A stretch of DNA of 64,000 nt from Clostridiales bacterium 38-18 (GCA_001897605.1 MKTL01000016.1:282268-346267); one strand, 5' to 3'. Numbered from the stretch's first letter, positions 8,395 through 16,541 are shown. Numbers and translations are program-made. Notes: generated by a model from the sequence alone, not told the origin.

Positions 8395-9303
8395 ATGAAG
8401 AAACTCAGAGTTTTACTATCAATTTTTTTACTTGTATTCTTAATTTCTTCAAATACAATGGCATTTGCTTATAACTCTTATGATGAAGTATTCAGAGGTG
8501 CTTATGATGCAACTACACGATGGGGATCACCTGTTAAAAATTCATCTGGTTCAATTATATGGCCAACAATTAACAGTAAATGGTCTGAACCTAGAAAGGT
8601 TGGAACAACACCTCATGTTGGAGTTGATATTCCATTGGTAGCAGGAACTCCTATTGCTGCAGTAATGACAGGAACTGTGTATCCACAATATGATCGGTAT
8701 AACACCTTATCACAAAGATATGGATCTACATCATTATATTGTCATTATGAACATATGGACAGTATTTCGATTTCTAGTGGTACTGTAAGTAAAGGTAGTA
8801 CTGTTGGGTTATCTGGTGCAGTTGGTGCAGATGGTGCATATCACTTACATTTTGGAGCTTACGATACGATTGGTATGGTTAATAGACTAGCATATAGAAA
8901 TGAAACTTTTTATAGAGATGCATCTAGTTGGAATTATGGAAGAAATGTTGATGTTTACAGTCAATGTATTTGGTCTAATAATACTGCTAAGTTAACTGCA
9001 GTTTTTAGTGGCACTAATAATACACATGACGAACTTCCAGCAGAAGTTATTATTTTCTATAGAGTTGCTGGGAGTTCAGTTTGGATTAATGGAGGTGCGA
9101 TGTCAAGAAGTGGTTTTGATTACTCATACTCCTTTACTGGGAAATATCCATCTGGAACCAATATTCAATGGACAGCAAGAATTAAGAGAAATATTTCAAT
9201 ATCAGTTCCTTATTTATGGGCTCCTTCAAAGTACTATAATCCCAGTATAGATCCTAATTCAAACTCATATCCTTATGCATATTTTTCGAATATAATAAGT
9301 TAA
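8395..9303 (+). CDS. Secreted M23 (LytM-type) metallopeptidase
   Basis: The 302-residue protein has a signal peptide of about 26 residues (KKLRVLLSIFLLVFLISSN, likely cleaved after AFA). An M23 domain follows, with zinc ligands H74 and D78 in HVGVD and H152 in HLHFGA, plus CHYEHMD in place of the usual YxHL strand. C-terminal to the peptidase (about 190-302) is a beta-rich region with no recognised fold. M23 enzymes cut peptide cross-links in cell walls. The substrate could be self or competitor peptidoglycan. It lies 2 bases after the propeller gene and before a lipoprotein gene, so the three probably form an operon. Confidence 0.8.
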   Translation: MKKLRVLLSIFLLVFLISSNTMAFAYNSYDEVFRGAYDATTRWGSPVKNSSGSIIWPTINSKWSEPRKVGTTPHVGVDIPLVAGTPIAAVMTGTVYPQYDRYNTLSQRYGSTSLYCHYEHMDSISISSGTVSKGSTVGLSGAVGADGAYHLHFGAYDTIGMVNRLAYRNETFYRDASSWNYGRNVDVYSQCIWSNNTAKLTAVFSGTNNTHDELPAEVIIFYRVAGSSVWINGGAMSRSGFDYSYSFTGKYPSGTNIQWTARIKRNISISVPYLWAPSKYYNPSIDPNSNSYPYAYFSNIIS

Positions 9304-9336
9304 GGATTGATTGAAATCATGAGATGAGGTGATTCT

Positions 9337-10014
9337 ATTAAAAAACTTATTTTTGTACTTTTACTTTTTTCATTTATACTATATGGATGCAAACTTGAAA
9401 CAAGAGTCGAAACATCCACTTTAAATTCCAATTTTGATGAAACTTCTGTTGAGATAATTACAACATTTGAAACTACTGAAGAAACACCGAACATCGAAAC
9501 AGAAGAAAGTACAACTAATACTATGGGTAATTCTAAATCGCATTACTTAACTAAAGACGATATTTTAGAGTTGTCTTTTTATTTACCAGATATGACAATT
9601 GAAACGGCAGAGTTAAATGGATATGTATACAGTGACTCATATGGTGCCGCTATTTATTCAAAAGGATCCGTTCAGTACGTGTTCTATGATGTCGAAGGCA
9701 CACCAAATCTGATTTCAGTTATATCAAATGAAGATGATATTCAAGTGATGGGAATTAAGATAAATGATACCTTTGAGGAAGCTTTGACTAAATTACCTAT
9801 AGAGTTTATTTGGAATGAAAATCAAGCATATTTAATTTATGGTAAGATGCCTAGTGAAACAGATGATATATATCCGGCACATGGTAATGCTAACATCAAT
9901 GCAAATGGAACTGGAACAATAACACTAGTACCAGAAGGGTTATATCCGTTTGTTCAGTTTATATTTAATGAGTTTAAAGTAATAAAGATAAACATTATTT
10001 GTTCTGATTTATAA
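9337..10014 (+). CDS. Probable lipoprotein with a non-canonical ATT start
   Basis: The open frame has a standard ATG only at 9523, but it extends in frame to a stop at 9325. The stretch from 9337 encodes a textbook lipoprotein leader: IKKLIFVLLLFSFILYGC, lipobox LYGC with Cys18. A Thr/Glu-rich linker follows (about 20-62) and then a domain of about 160 residues without known motifs. No ATG, GTG or TTG occurs in frame before or within the leader, and GAGGTGA lies 4 bases before ATT. Initiation at ATT (225 residues) is therefore inferred; a point mutation of ATG is the alternative. Starting at 9523 would lose the leader. Confidence 0.6.
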   Translation: MKKLIFVLLLFSFILYGCKLETRVETSTLNSNFDETSVEIITTFETTEETPNIETEESTTNTMGNSKSHYLTKDDILELSFYLPDMTIETAELNGYVYSDSYGAAIYSKGSVQYVFYDVEGTPNLISVISNEDDIQVMGIKINDTFEEALTKLPIEFIWNENQAYLIYGKMPSETDDIYPAHGNANINANGTGTITLVPEGLYPFVQFIFNEFKVIKINIICSDL

Positions 10015-10042
10015 ATATGGCTGTTATTTGATTTTGCACACA

Positions 10043-10123
10043 AAAATGAGCGTATAAACTAACGTCGGAGGTTCCTTCAGTTTACTGACCGGAACTGGAG
10101 ACGTTAATTTATACGCTCATTTT
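10043..10123. terminator. Long hairpin R3 between the lipoprotein gene and thrC
   Basis: A perfect 16-bp outer stem (10043-10058 with 10108-10123), an AACGTC/GACGTT stem and the core CCTTCAGTTTACTGACCGG (10074-10092) form one long hairpin. The core is the reverse complement of that in R1 and R2. The genes converge here, so it can end transcription from both sides. T-rich ends (ATTTTAC on plus, ATTTTTGTG on minus) support this. Confidence 0.7.
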
Positions 10124-10150
10124 ACTTTCATATGAAAATTTTAACCAAAC

Positions 10151-11635
10151 TTATAAAAGCCCTGCAACTGTACTTCTAATCTCAGTCTTCTCAATCGTAC
10201 CGCCGTGTTTGACTTCAGCAGATTCAAGTGCTGCGATCTCTTTTGGTATCTCGGTTCCTGTGATCTCAGAAAGCTTTCTGATACGGTCAAACGGTGTGCC
10301 TTCTGTTGCATCATGTCCAAGTGCTTCTAGTACGCTGTCTGCGAACTTATATGGGCTTGCCGTCGCTGCGATCAAAGTATGGGTGTGATCACCAGTTGCT
10401 TTAACGTAATCCTTATAGACGCTATATGCAACGGCGGTGTGTGGATCGATGAGGTAGTGATCCTGTGTAAAAGTTGTTTTTATTTCTAGCTGTGTTTTAG
10501 CTTCATCGGCGTAACCGCCATAAAATGAATCTAGTTTAGCCTTGATCATAGGTGATACTTCATACCTTCCAGATGTTTTTAACCCATTCATGAGCTGCTG
10601 AATCTGCTCGGTATCTCCACCTGATAGATGATAGAGCAAACGCTCAAGGTTACTTGAAATCAAGATATCCATAGAAGGGGATGTGGTGGTATGAAAGGCT
10701 CTGTTGGTATCGTAGATGCCAGTGTTTATAAAATCCGTTAGGATGTGATTTTGGTTGGAAGCACAGATGAATTGATGCACGGGTAGACCCATGTGCATCG
10801 CATAATAGGCTGCGAGTAGGTTGCCGAAATTACCTGTGGGTACGCAGATGTTAATCGGTGCGCCGAGAGCTATAGTTCCCGCCTTAACGAGCAGCTTGTA
10901 GCTGTTAAAGTAGTAGATGATTTGGGGGAGCAATCTGCCGATGTTGATTGAGTTTGCAGATGAAAAGCGATAGCCGCGTTCTCCCAATAGTGCCTTTAAA
11001 TCTTCGTCGTTAAAGAGCGTTTTTACAGCGGTTTGCGCATCGTCGAAATTGCCGTTGATTCCGAAGACGTGAACGTTGTCGCCGGTTTGCGTGGTCATTT
11101 GCTTCTTTTGGATGTCGCTTACACCGTCGGTTGGATAAAAGACGGCGATGTCGATGCCACTGACGTCAGCAAACCCCTCAAGTGCAGCCTTTCCAGTATC
11201 ACCAGAGGTTGCAGTTAGGATTAGAACGGATTCCTCACTTTTGGTGTGTGCAATACTGGTAAGCATAAAGTAGGGCAGAATTGAGAGTGCCATATCTTTG
11301 AAAGCTTGTGTTTTCCCGTGAAATAGCTCTATAAACGAACCTTCACCAAGAGTCTTTAAAGGAGCGATATCGTCGCTTGAAAATTTGGTGTCATAGGCGC
11401 TATTGACATTGCTTTTGATGGTAGCTGTCGTAAGCTCGGGCATGTAGGGTTTAAAAATAGATTCAGCCAATTGCGGATAGCTCATAGCTAAAAAATCAGA
11501 GCAGTGAATGTCAAATTTGGGAAACTGTGTGGGCACATAGAGACCACCATCTGGTGAAATGCCTTGTATAACGGCTTCAGCAAAGGTTTTATTTTCAGTT
11601 TTCGAGCGAGTACTTTGGTATTTGATTTCAGACAT
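10151..11635 (-). CDS. thrC: Threonine synthase
   Basis: The 494-residue PLP enzyme turns O-phosphohomoserine into threonine. It carries the N-terminal extension typical of the bacterial/fungal class (YQSTRSKTENKTFAEAVIQG, with GGLYVP). The PLP lysine lies in FHGKTQAFKDMA, with SGDTGKAALEG and CVPTGNFGN for phosphate and cofactor binding. GGAGG precedes the ATG. It stands alone and diverges from the agr locus across 199 bases. Three AAGTTCATT repeats in that gap could affect either side. Confidence 0.93.
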   Translation of the reverse strand: MSEIKYQSTRSKTENKTFAEAVIQGISPDGGLYVPTQFPKFDIHCSDFLAMSYPQLAESIFKPYMPELTTATIKSNVNSAYDTKFSSDDIAPLKTLGEGSFIELFHGKTQAFKDMALSILPYFMLTSIAHTKSEESVLILTATSGDTGKAALEGFADVSGIDIAVFYPTDGVSDIQKKQMTTQTGDNVHVFGINGNFDDAQTAVKTLFNDEDLKALLGERGYRFSSANSINIGRLLPQIIYYFNSYKLLVKAGTIALGAPINICVPTGNFGNLLAAYYAMHMGLPVHQFICASNQNHILTDFINTGIYDTNRAFHTTTSPSMDILISSNLERLLYHLSGGDTEQIQQLMNGLKTSGRYEVSPMIKAKLDSFYGGYADEAKTQLEIKTTFTQDHYLIDPHTAVAYSVYKDYVKATGDHTHTLIAATASPYKFADSVLEALGHDATEGTPFDRIRKLSEITGTEIPKEIAALESAEVKHGGTIEKTEIRSTVAGLL

Positions 11636-11697
11636 GGTGTCCTCCTAATTGTTACGAGAATAAAATTAGTTTATTTTAACATGAGGTGTTTTTTAAG

Positions 11698-11763
11698 ACA
11701 AGTTCATTTTTATTACAAGTTCATTTAGGAATGAATCGTTAACATTTAGGAAAAAAGTTCATT
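11698..11763 (+). promoter_or_regulatory. Three AAGTTCATT direct repeats upstream of the agr operon (possible AgrA sites)
   Basis: ACAAGTTCATT at 11698 and 11715 and AAAAGTTCATT at 11753 are in the same direction. The third fits the published LytTR half-site pattern ([TA][AC][CA]GTTN[AG][TG]); the first two miss it at one base. A weak promoter (TTCATT 11758, TAGTAT 11782, 18-nt spacer) starts within the third copy. The spacing of 17 bases differs from the roughly 21 of staphylococcal AgrA sites, so binding is a hypothesis. Confidence 0.45.
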
Positions 11764-11834
11764 TATCATCTCAATTAACATTAGTATGGGAGTATGGAAT
11801 GGGAATGGGTCGCCGAACAATTAGAGAGGTGATC

Positions 11835-12347
11835 ATGAAACCAAAAATTAAAGTCGTCATGTTTATTTTTACTTTTGTTCTATTTATTGCCATCGTATTA
11901 AAGGTAGGGATTGGGGAATCCTACATCAATTATACGATGAAGTCTTTTTTTGAATCTATTTATAATTTTAAGAGCAGTAGTATCAATCAAAATTCATGCT
12001 GGGAGGAAACCGTAAATTTTATTGAGACACAAACGGATTTACTGTGTTCGAAATCTGTAAAGGAAACTTTTTTACATAAGTATCTACACCTTTTAAACAT
12101 AGCATACATAAAAGAACTATCGCTAGCCGTCAAAGAGGTAACCTTTACAAAGCTTTCAGGATTTAAAACGGATAAGGTTTATGCTTTCGTTGTCAAAGTG
12201 AGCATTTATAACCAATATACGAATGAAGCGCTGCTGCTAACAAATGAAGGACAGATTCAGTTAAAGCAATCGTTCTTAAATTATAAAATTTCGAGTTTGA
12301 AAATGTCAGTGGATCAAGTTAGAGATTATTTGAGTACTTTGGATTAG
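11835..12347 (+). CDS. Unassigned anchored extracytoplasmic protein at the head of the agr operon
   Basis: The 170-residue protein starts at the ATG behind AGAGAGGTGATC; an ATG 36 bases earlier lacks a ribosome site. One N-terminal membrane helix (about residues 7-26, VVMFIFTFVLFIAIVLKVGI) is followed by an outside domain of about 140 residues with two Cys (SSINQNSCWEETVNF and DLLCSK, about 16 residues apart). It has a helix-then-sheet pattern, somewhat NTF2-like. It ends 16 bases before agrB and shares its operon. It could help process or export the peptide, or act in immunity, but no family is recognised. Confidence 0.55.
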   Translation: MKPKIKVVMFIFTFVLFIAIVLKVGIGESYINYTMKSFFESIYNFKSSSINQNSCWEETVNFIETQTDLLCSKSVKETFLHKYLHLLNIAYIKELSLAVKEVTFTKLSGFKTDKVYAFVVKVSIYNQYTNEALLLTNEGQIQLKQSFLNYKISSLKMSVDQVRDYLSTLD

Positions 12348-12363
12348 TGATTTGAGGTAAAGG

Positions 12364-12963
12364 ATGATAAAAAAACGATACATGGCAATTGCAGGTAACC
12401 TCTTCGACTTAGAGTCAGAATCTATACATGCTATAAGGCTTAGGTATGGGCTTGAAATGTTCTATTTGGGCATATCCAAGCTTTTAGTGGTTATCGTATT
12501 GTCTATGGTGTTGGGCATCTTTTGGCAGTCAATTATAACACTTGCTGCATATAATCTTTTGAGACAAACGGCTCAAGGCTTGCATGCTAAATCCTCAGTT
12601 AAATGTATGATATCCAGTTTAGTCTTCTTCATAATGTTGCCTTGGACGGCTGTACATGTTGCAATTAACCCCTATTTGTGCATCGCAGCCGCCTTGGCGA
12701 TCCCACTTTTGGCTTATTTATATGCACCCTCAGATACAGCGAAGAAACCGATCATTAATAAGCGGGTTAGAGATCGACTAAAGAAAAAGTCAATTATTAG
12801 AGGGCTGATTTTAACTGGATTAGTGGTCGTTATACCTGATGCTGAAATTAAATCATTGATAACTATAGGCGCTTATGTTGCCTTGTTATATGTCTTACCA
12901 ATCACTTATCGAATTATGAAGGAAGAGAGGAACAATTATGAGAAGTTTGAAAAGCTTAATTGA
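12364..12963 (+). CDS. agrB: AgrB-type accessory gene regulator (peptide-processing membrane peptidase)
   Basis: The 199-residue membrane protein has the AgrB signature GLHAKSSVKC with catalytic H74 and C81 (same order and 7-residue spacing as staphylococcal His77/Cys84). RQTAQG precedes it, and four to six membrane helices follow. AgrB cuts the C-terminal tail from the AgrD precursor and forms the thiolactone ring. The last 26 bases overlap the start of agrD, so translation is coupled. GAGGTAAAGG precedes the ATG. Call based on motif and context. Confidence 0.9.
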   Translation: MIKKRYMAIAGNLFDLESESIHAIRLRYGLEMFYLGISKLLVVIVLSMVLGIFWQSIITLAAYNLLRQTAQGLHAKSSVKCMISSLVFFIMLPWTAVHVAINPYLCIAAALAIPLLAYLYAPSDTAKKPIINKRVRDRLKKKSIIRGLILTGLVVVIPDAEIKSLITIGAYVALLYVLPITYRIMKEERNNYEKFEKLN

Positions 12964-13096
12964 AACAAATGCGGTATCAGCTATTGAGAAAGTCATCCTT
13001 AGTTTTTCCGATCAAGAAAAAGACTGTACATTCGTGCTTATCGATGAAGTCGAATATCCAAAAGAACTTATTGCTCTTGAAATTGAAAAAGAGTAA
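12938..13096 (+). CDS. agrD: AgrD-type cyclic autoinducer peptide precursor
   Basis: A 52-codon gene starts inside the end of agrB behind GGAAGAGAGG. Its three parts match AgrD: an N-terminal amphipathic helix (MRSLKSLIETNAVSAIEKV), a short core with the only Cys (C30 in KDCTFVLI), and an acidic tail DEVEYPKELIALE. That tail is close to DEVEVPKEL of S. aureus AgrD. The mature signal is predicted to be a thiolactone closed from C30 to L34 (CTFVL) or I35 (CTFVLI), with a short exocyclic tail such as EKD. AgrB would process it, and AgrC/AgrA downstream would sense it. Ring size is inference. Confidence 0.88.
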   Translation: MRSLKSLIETNAVSAIEKVILSFSDQEKDCTFVLIDEVEYPKELIALEIEKE

Positions 13097-13177
13097 AGCA
13101 ACTGAATTTTGTTAAGATATCCTATTAAGGACATTTCCAATTTCCTAGCATCATCATATGGCTTCTATTCCACAATA

Positions 13178-13202
13178 TGGTATAATGAGTGGATAAGGGG
13201 GG
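13178..13202 (+). promoter_or_regulatory. Possible extended -10 promoter for agrC-agrA
   Basis: TGGTATAAT (13178-13186) is an extended -10 box without a clear -35. A start near 13193 would leave a very short leader carrying AAGGGGGG before the ATG at 13210. It would let sensor genes be expressed apart from agrBD. Tentative. Confidence 0.35.
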
Positions 13203-13209
13203 CATATCG

Positions 13210-14526
13210 ATGGTGCATTTTTTTCAGTTGTTATCATCAGCCGGGTTATTGTTAGCTTTATCAAAACTATTTTTAAAGGAAAGATTTAAGCTCTTATTAG
13301 ATGTCTCTATTACAGTTGCGCTGACGATGATTATAACTTTGGTCAGTTATTTTTTTAATGTAAATGAAAGCTCGTTAGGGATTGTATATTTAGTTGGGTT
13401 ATTCGTCTATTTTTATACGATCAATAAGAAAGTTGTGATAAACATACTGTGTCTCTCGGCGAGTATGATAATTGCAATTCTAGCAGATATGCTTTCCATT
13501 ACACTGATTTCAATGGTAGTAGGAATATCGTCGGTTGGTACTGATAAGCTTCGCTCAGAGCCATCTGCTTATTTTGCTTCGTTTTTATTTATGGTGGCGA
13601 TTGCGCTGGGAATGGCGCTATTGGTTAGCGTGTTCTTTTCAAAAAGTCGGGAGAGGATTAAATTATTTAATTGGAATGAGTTGCCTACACTACTAGGTGT
13701 TATCGCAGTTGCAGCTTTTTTATTCCTATATTGGTTGACGTTTACTGTGGTGTCATATACGACGATTTCAAGGGCGATATTGTTAATCATCATGATGGTT
13801 ATCGTAGGTGCCATTTTAGTTGCATCACTTTTCTTTATTAAATCTAAGACCAGTGTGATTGAACTTAAAAGTAAAGAAAATGAGTTAACTCAGTTAAAGA
13901 TGTATACAAATGAAATTGAGAGTATGCAACAGGAAATCAGAAAGTTTAAGCATGATTATATGAATATATTGGCGTCACTATCTGGGTACATAGAACAGGG
14001 CAACATGGCAGGCTTGAAGAAGTACTTTGATGAGAAGATTATGACATTCTCAGTACAAAAAGACGGAATTGACAAAACCGTAGATCGTTTGATTTATGTG
14101 GAGCAGGAAGAATTAAAAGGTCTGTTGGCAATGAAGGCAATACGTGCTCAAGAGGCGGGTGTAAAGGTAGAAATCGACATGGTGGAGAAGGTTAGATTCC
14201 ATATGGATATTGTTGATTTATGCAGAATTGTTGGGATTTTTGTGGATAATGCAATTGAAGCCGCTGCTTTATCAACAGAGAAAACCATCGCTATAGGAAT
14301 GGTAAATGTGGCAGAGAGATCACTACTAATAGTTACGAATACAGTGGCGGATATGGTACCAATCTTTAAACTGAGAGAAAAGGGATTTACCACAAAAGGC
14401 AATAGTCATGGTTTAGGGCTTGAAATCGTCAGGAGTATACTTAAGTCTTACCCAAATGTCAACAATGATATGAAATTTGAAAATCAGATGTTTACACAAG
14501 TACTTGAAGTTAGAGAAGCGCAATAA
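13210..14526 (+). CDS. agrC: AgrC-type sensor histidine kinase
   Basis: The 438-residue protein has about six or seven N-terminal membrane helices (residues 1-210), the usual peptide-sensing part of AgrC. A coiled stretch follows (about 215-245), then the HPK10-type box RKFKHDYMNILASLSGYIEQ with phospho-His H248. The ATPase domain has DNAIEAA (N box) and HGLGLEIVRS (G box). The ATG behind AAGGGGGGC is preferred to a GTG seven codons earlier. It should bind the mature AgrD peptide outside and phosphorylate the next gene's product. The stop is 9 bases before agrA. Confidence 0.88.
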   Translation: MVHFFQLLSSAGLLLALSKLFLKERFKLLLDVSITVALTMIITLVSYFFNVNESSLGIVYLVGLFVYFYTINKKVVINILCLSASMIIAILADMLSITLISMVVGISSVGTDKLRSEPSAYFASFLFMVAIALGMALLVSVFFSKSRERIKLFNWNELPTLLGVIAVAAFLFLYWLTFTVVSYTTISRAILLIIMMVIVGAILVASLFFIKSKTSVIELKSKENELTQLKMYTNEIESMQQEIRKFKHDYMNILASLSGYIEQGNMAGLKKYFDEKIMTFSVQKDGIDKTVDRLIYVEQEELKGLLAMKAIRAQEAGVKVEIDMVEKVRFHMDIVDLCRIVGIFVDNAIEAAALSTEKTIAIGMVNVAERSLLIVTNTVADMVPIFKLREKGFTTKGNSHGLGLEIVRSILKSYPNVNNDMKFENQMFTQVLEVREAQ

Positions 14527-14535
14527 GGAGTAAAA

Positions 14536-15288
14536 ATGATTTCTATATATCTATGTGAGGATCAAGACCTTCAACTTGAGCAAATTAGTCAAATCATCGA
14601 GAATCATATCCTAATCGAGAATCTTGATATGAGCATCGCATTAAAAGCTAAATCTCCGACCCAATTACTAAGTGCAATTGAAGGCAATAAGACCAGCAAC
14701 ATTTACTTCCTTGACGTCGATCTTCGTAGCAGTATGAACGGTATAGAGCTTGCAGAGGCAATTCGTAAAAGCGATCCAAGAGGCTTTATCATCTTTGTTA
14801 CGACACATTCGGAGATGAGCCACCTGACATTTAAGTACAAGGTAGAGGCACTCGACTTTATCATTAAGGGTGACCTTTCTACTTTAAAAAGGCAAGTGAT
14901 TAGCTGCCTGGATAATATCACACAAAAATTAGCTCTGGCATCACCAGAGCTACAAAAGCGCTTTAATTTGAGAACCAAGGACAAGACGGTAAACGTCGCG
15001 TACGATGATATCTACTTTTTCGAAACGGCGTACGCCGCTCATAAAATCGTCATGCACTGTAAATCACAAATCATTGAGTTTAATGGAAATTTGAGTGATA
15101 TAGTGGATCAATTGGACGATTATTTTGTAAGATGCCATCGATCATTTATCGTCAATCTGACCTATGTAAATCAAATCGATCACACAAAGAAAATGCTACA
15201 TCTTAAAAATGGTCAAACCTGTATCGCATCCACCAAAGGTTTAAGGCTACTTAAGCAAAGACTTAATGAGATTTTTCCTGACCGTTAG
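14536..15288 (+). CDS. agrA: AgrA-type LytTR response regulator
   Basis: The 250-residue protein has a receiver domain (about 1-125) with acidic pocket CEDQD and phospho-Asp D60 in YFLDVDL. A LytTR DNA-binding domain (about 145-248) follows, with DIYFFETAYAAHKIVMH, CHRSFIVNLTYVNQIDH and a final ASTKGLRLLKQRL. It should act on direct repeats such as those before the first gene of the operon. Good AAGGAG site 8 bases upstream. Its last 26 bases overlap the 3' end of the converging antiporter gene, an unusual arrangement that leaves no room for a separate terminator. Confidence 0.9.
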   Translation: MISIYLCEDQDLQLEQISQIIENHILIENLDMSIALKAKSPTQLLSAIEGNKTSNIYFLDVDLRSSMNGIELAEAIRKSDPRGFIIFVTTHSEMSHLTFKYKVEALDFIIKGDLSTLKRQVISCLDNITQKLALASPELQKRFNLRTKDKTVNVAYDDIYFFETAYAAHKIVMHCKSQIIEFNGNLSDIVDQLDDYFVRCHRSFIVNLTYVNQIDHTKKMLHLKNGQTCIASTKGLRLLKQRLNEIFPDR

Positions 15289-16462
15289 GCGCGGTCAAAG
15301 CACGCATATAGCTCAGATCGATCCCAATTGCGCCCATAGGCGCCGTTATCATAATTGCAAGGACCGCTACCGTTAAAATCAGATGACCAGATGCCACACC
15401 TGCAGATAAAGGAACTGCACCAATGGCAGCCTGTACGGTAGCCTTTGGTAAATACGCCACAGAGCAGAAGAGACGTTCTTTTGCTGTGAGTGACGTTTTA
15501 AGTAAGCTTAAATTAACCCCAACCACCCTGAATACAAGAGCGGCTAGAATCAGTACGACCGCTAGTATCCCAGCGCTCTGTAAATAACGAATATCCACCG
15601 CAGCACCTACAAGAACAAAAAGTAGAATTTCTGCCCCAACCCATATTTTAGAAAATTTTCCTTTTAGTCTTTTGGCAAGTACGTCATAGCGTTTCAGTAA
15701 CGTAGCACCAAGCGCCATGACTGCGATCAGTCCAGACACTGGTAGGTAAGGCTTTAAGAATGCTTCAAGTGACACAAATAAAAATGAGACACTGAGCAAA
15801 ATCAAGACCTTGATGGTATCTCTAATATGGAGCTTCTTAAAAACTGCAACCATAATGAGACCGCTGACGATCCCTAAAAGGATACCAAGAAATATGGAAA
15901 CAGGCACCTTCAAAAGTGTCATTGGGCTGAAATGATCACCGCCATACATACCTAAAAATGCAGTAAATAAAACGATCACAAAGATATCGTCAACCGATGC
16001 CCCAGCCATAATGAGCTGAGGTATTTTTTTATCCTTGCCATAGCCGGCTTCCATAAGGTGTAGCATCCTTGGAACGATAACAGCTGGTGAAACGGCTGCA
16101 ATAACCGTTCCCATAATAGCAGCTTCTATTAGAGAAATATCAAAAAATTTAGGTGCTAGCCATACAAATGCAAGAATTTCGATGGTGGCTGGTACGAAGC
16201 ACATGAGGATAGCGGGCCTTCCAACCTTCTTTAAGTCCTCAAGATCAATCGCTAGCCCTGCACGAGTTAAGATAATAATTAATGCAATCTGCCTGAGCTC
16301 AGAGGAAATATTGAGAATATCATCTGATATCCAATTGAGAGCATAAGGGCCAAGTAGAATGCCAGTTAAAATCATGCCCATAAGTCCTGGTAGTTTTAAT
16401 CGGTTAAAAATACCACTGAGTGAAAAACCTAAAATGAGTATTAAAGACAAACTTAATAACAT
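15263..16462 (-). CDS. Monovalent cation/proton antiporter, behind a fluoride riboswitch
   Basis: The 399-residue membrane protein has about 12 helices and looks like an Nha/CPA-type exchanger: KLPGLMGMILTGILLGPYALNW at the start, then IAAVSPAVIVPRM and GASVDDIFVIVLFTAFLG with the paired-acid region. The ATG behind GGAGGTATT gives this start, 14 codons inside the longest frame. Its 5' leader carries a fluoride aptamer and terminator, and such antiporters are among the known crcB-motif gene classes. So a role in pH or ion balance during fluoride stress is likely. The transported cation is not visible. The 3' end overlaps agrA. Confidence 0.8.
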   Translation of the reverse strand: MLLSLSLILILGFSLSGIFNRLKLPGLMGMILTGILLGPYALNWISDDILNISSELRQIALIIILTRAGLAIDLEDLKKVGRPAILMCFVPATIEILAFVWLAPKFFDISLIEAAIMGTVIAAVSPAVIVPRMLHLMEAGYGKDKKIPQLIMAGASVDDIFVIVLFTAFLGMYGGDHFSPMTLLKVPVSIFLGILLGIVSGLIMVAVFKKLHIRDTIKVLILLSVSFLFVSLEAFLKPYLPVSGLIAVMALGATLLKRYDVLAKRLKGKFSKIWVGAEILLFVLVGAAVDIRYLQSAGILAVVLILAALVFRVVGVNLSLLKTSLTAKERLFCSVAYLPKATVQAAIGAVPLSAGVASGHLILTVAVLAIMITAPMGAIGIDLSYMRALTAPNGQEKSH

Positions 16463-16541
16463 AATACCTCCAGTTGCATACTTTTTAATATAGTTCACAA
16501 GCAATTTGCTTTATAGATAATTAATTGGCAAAAAAAGTCCT

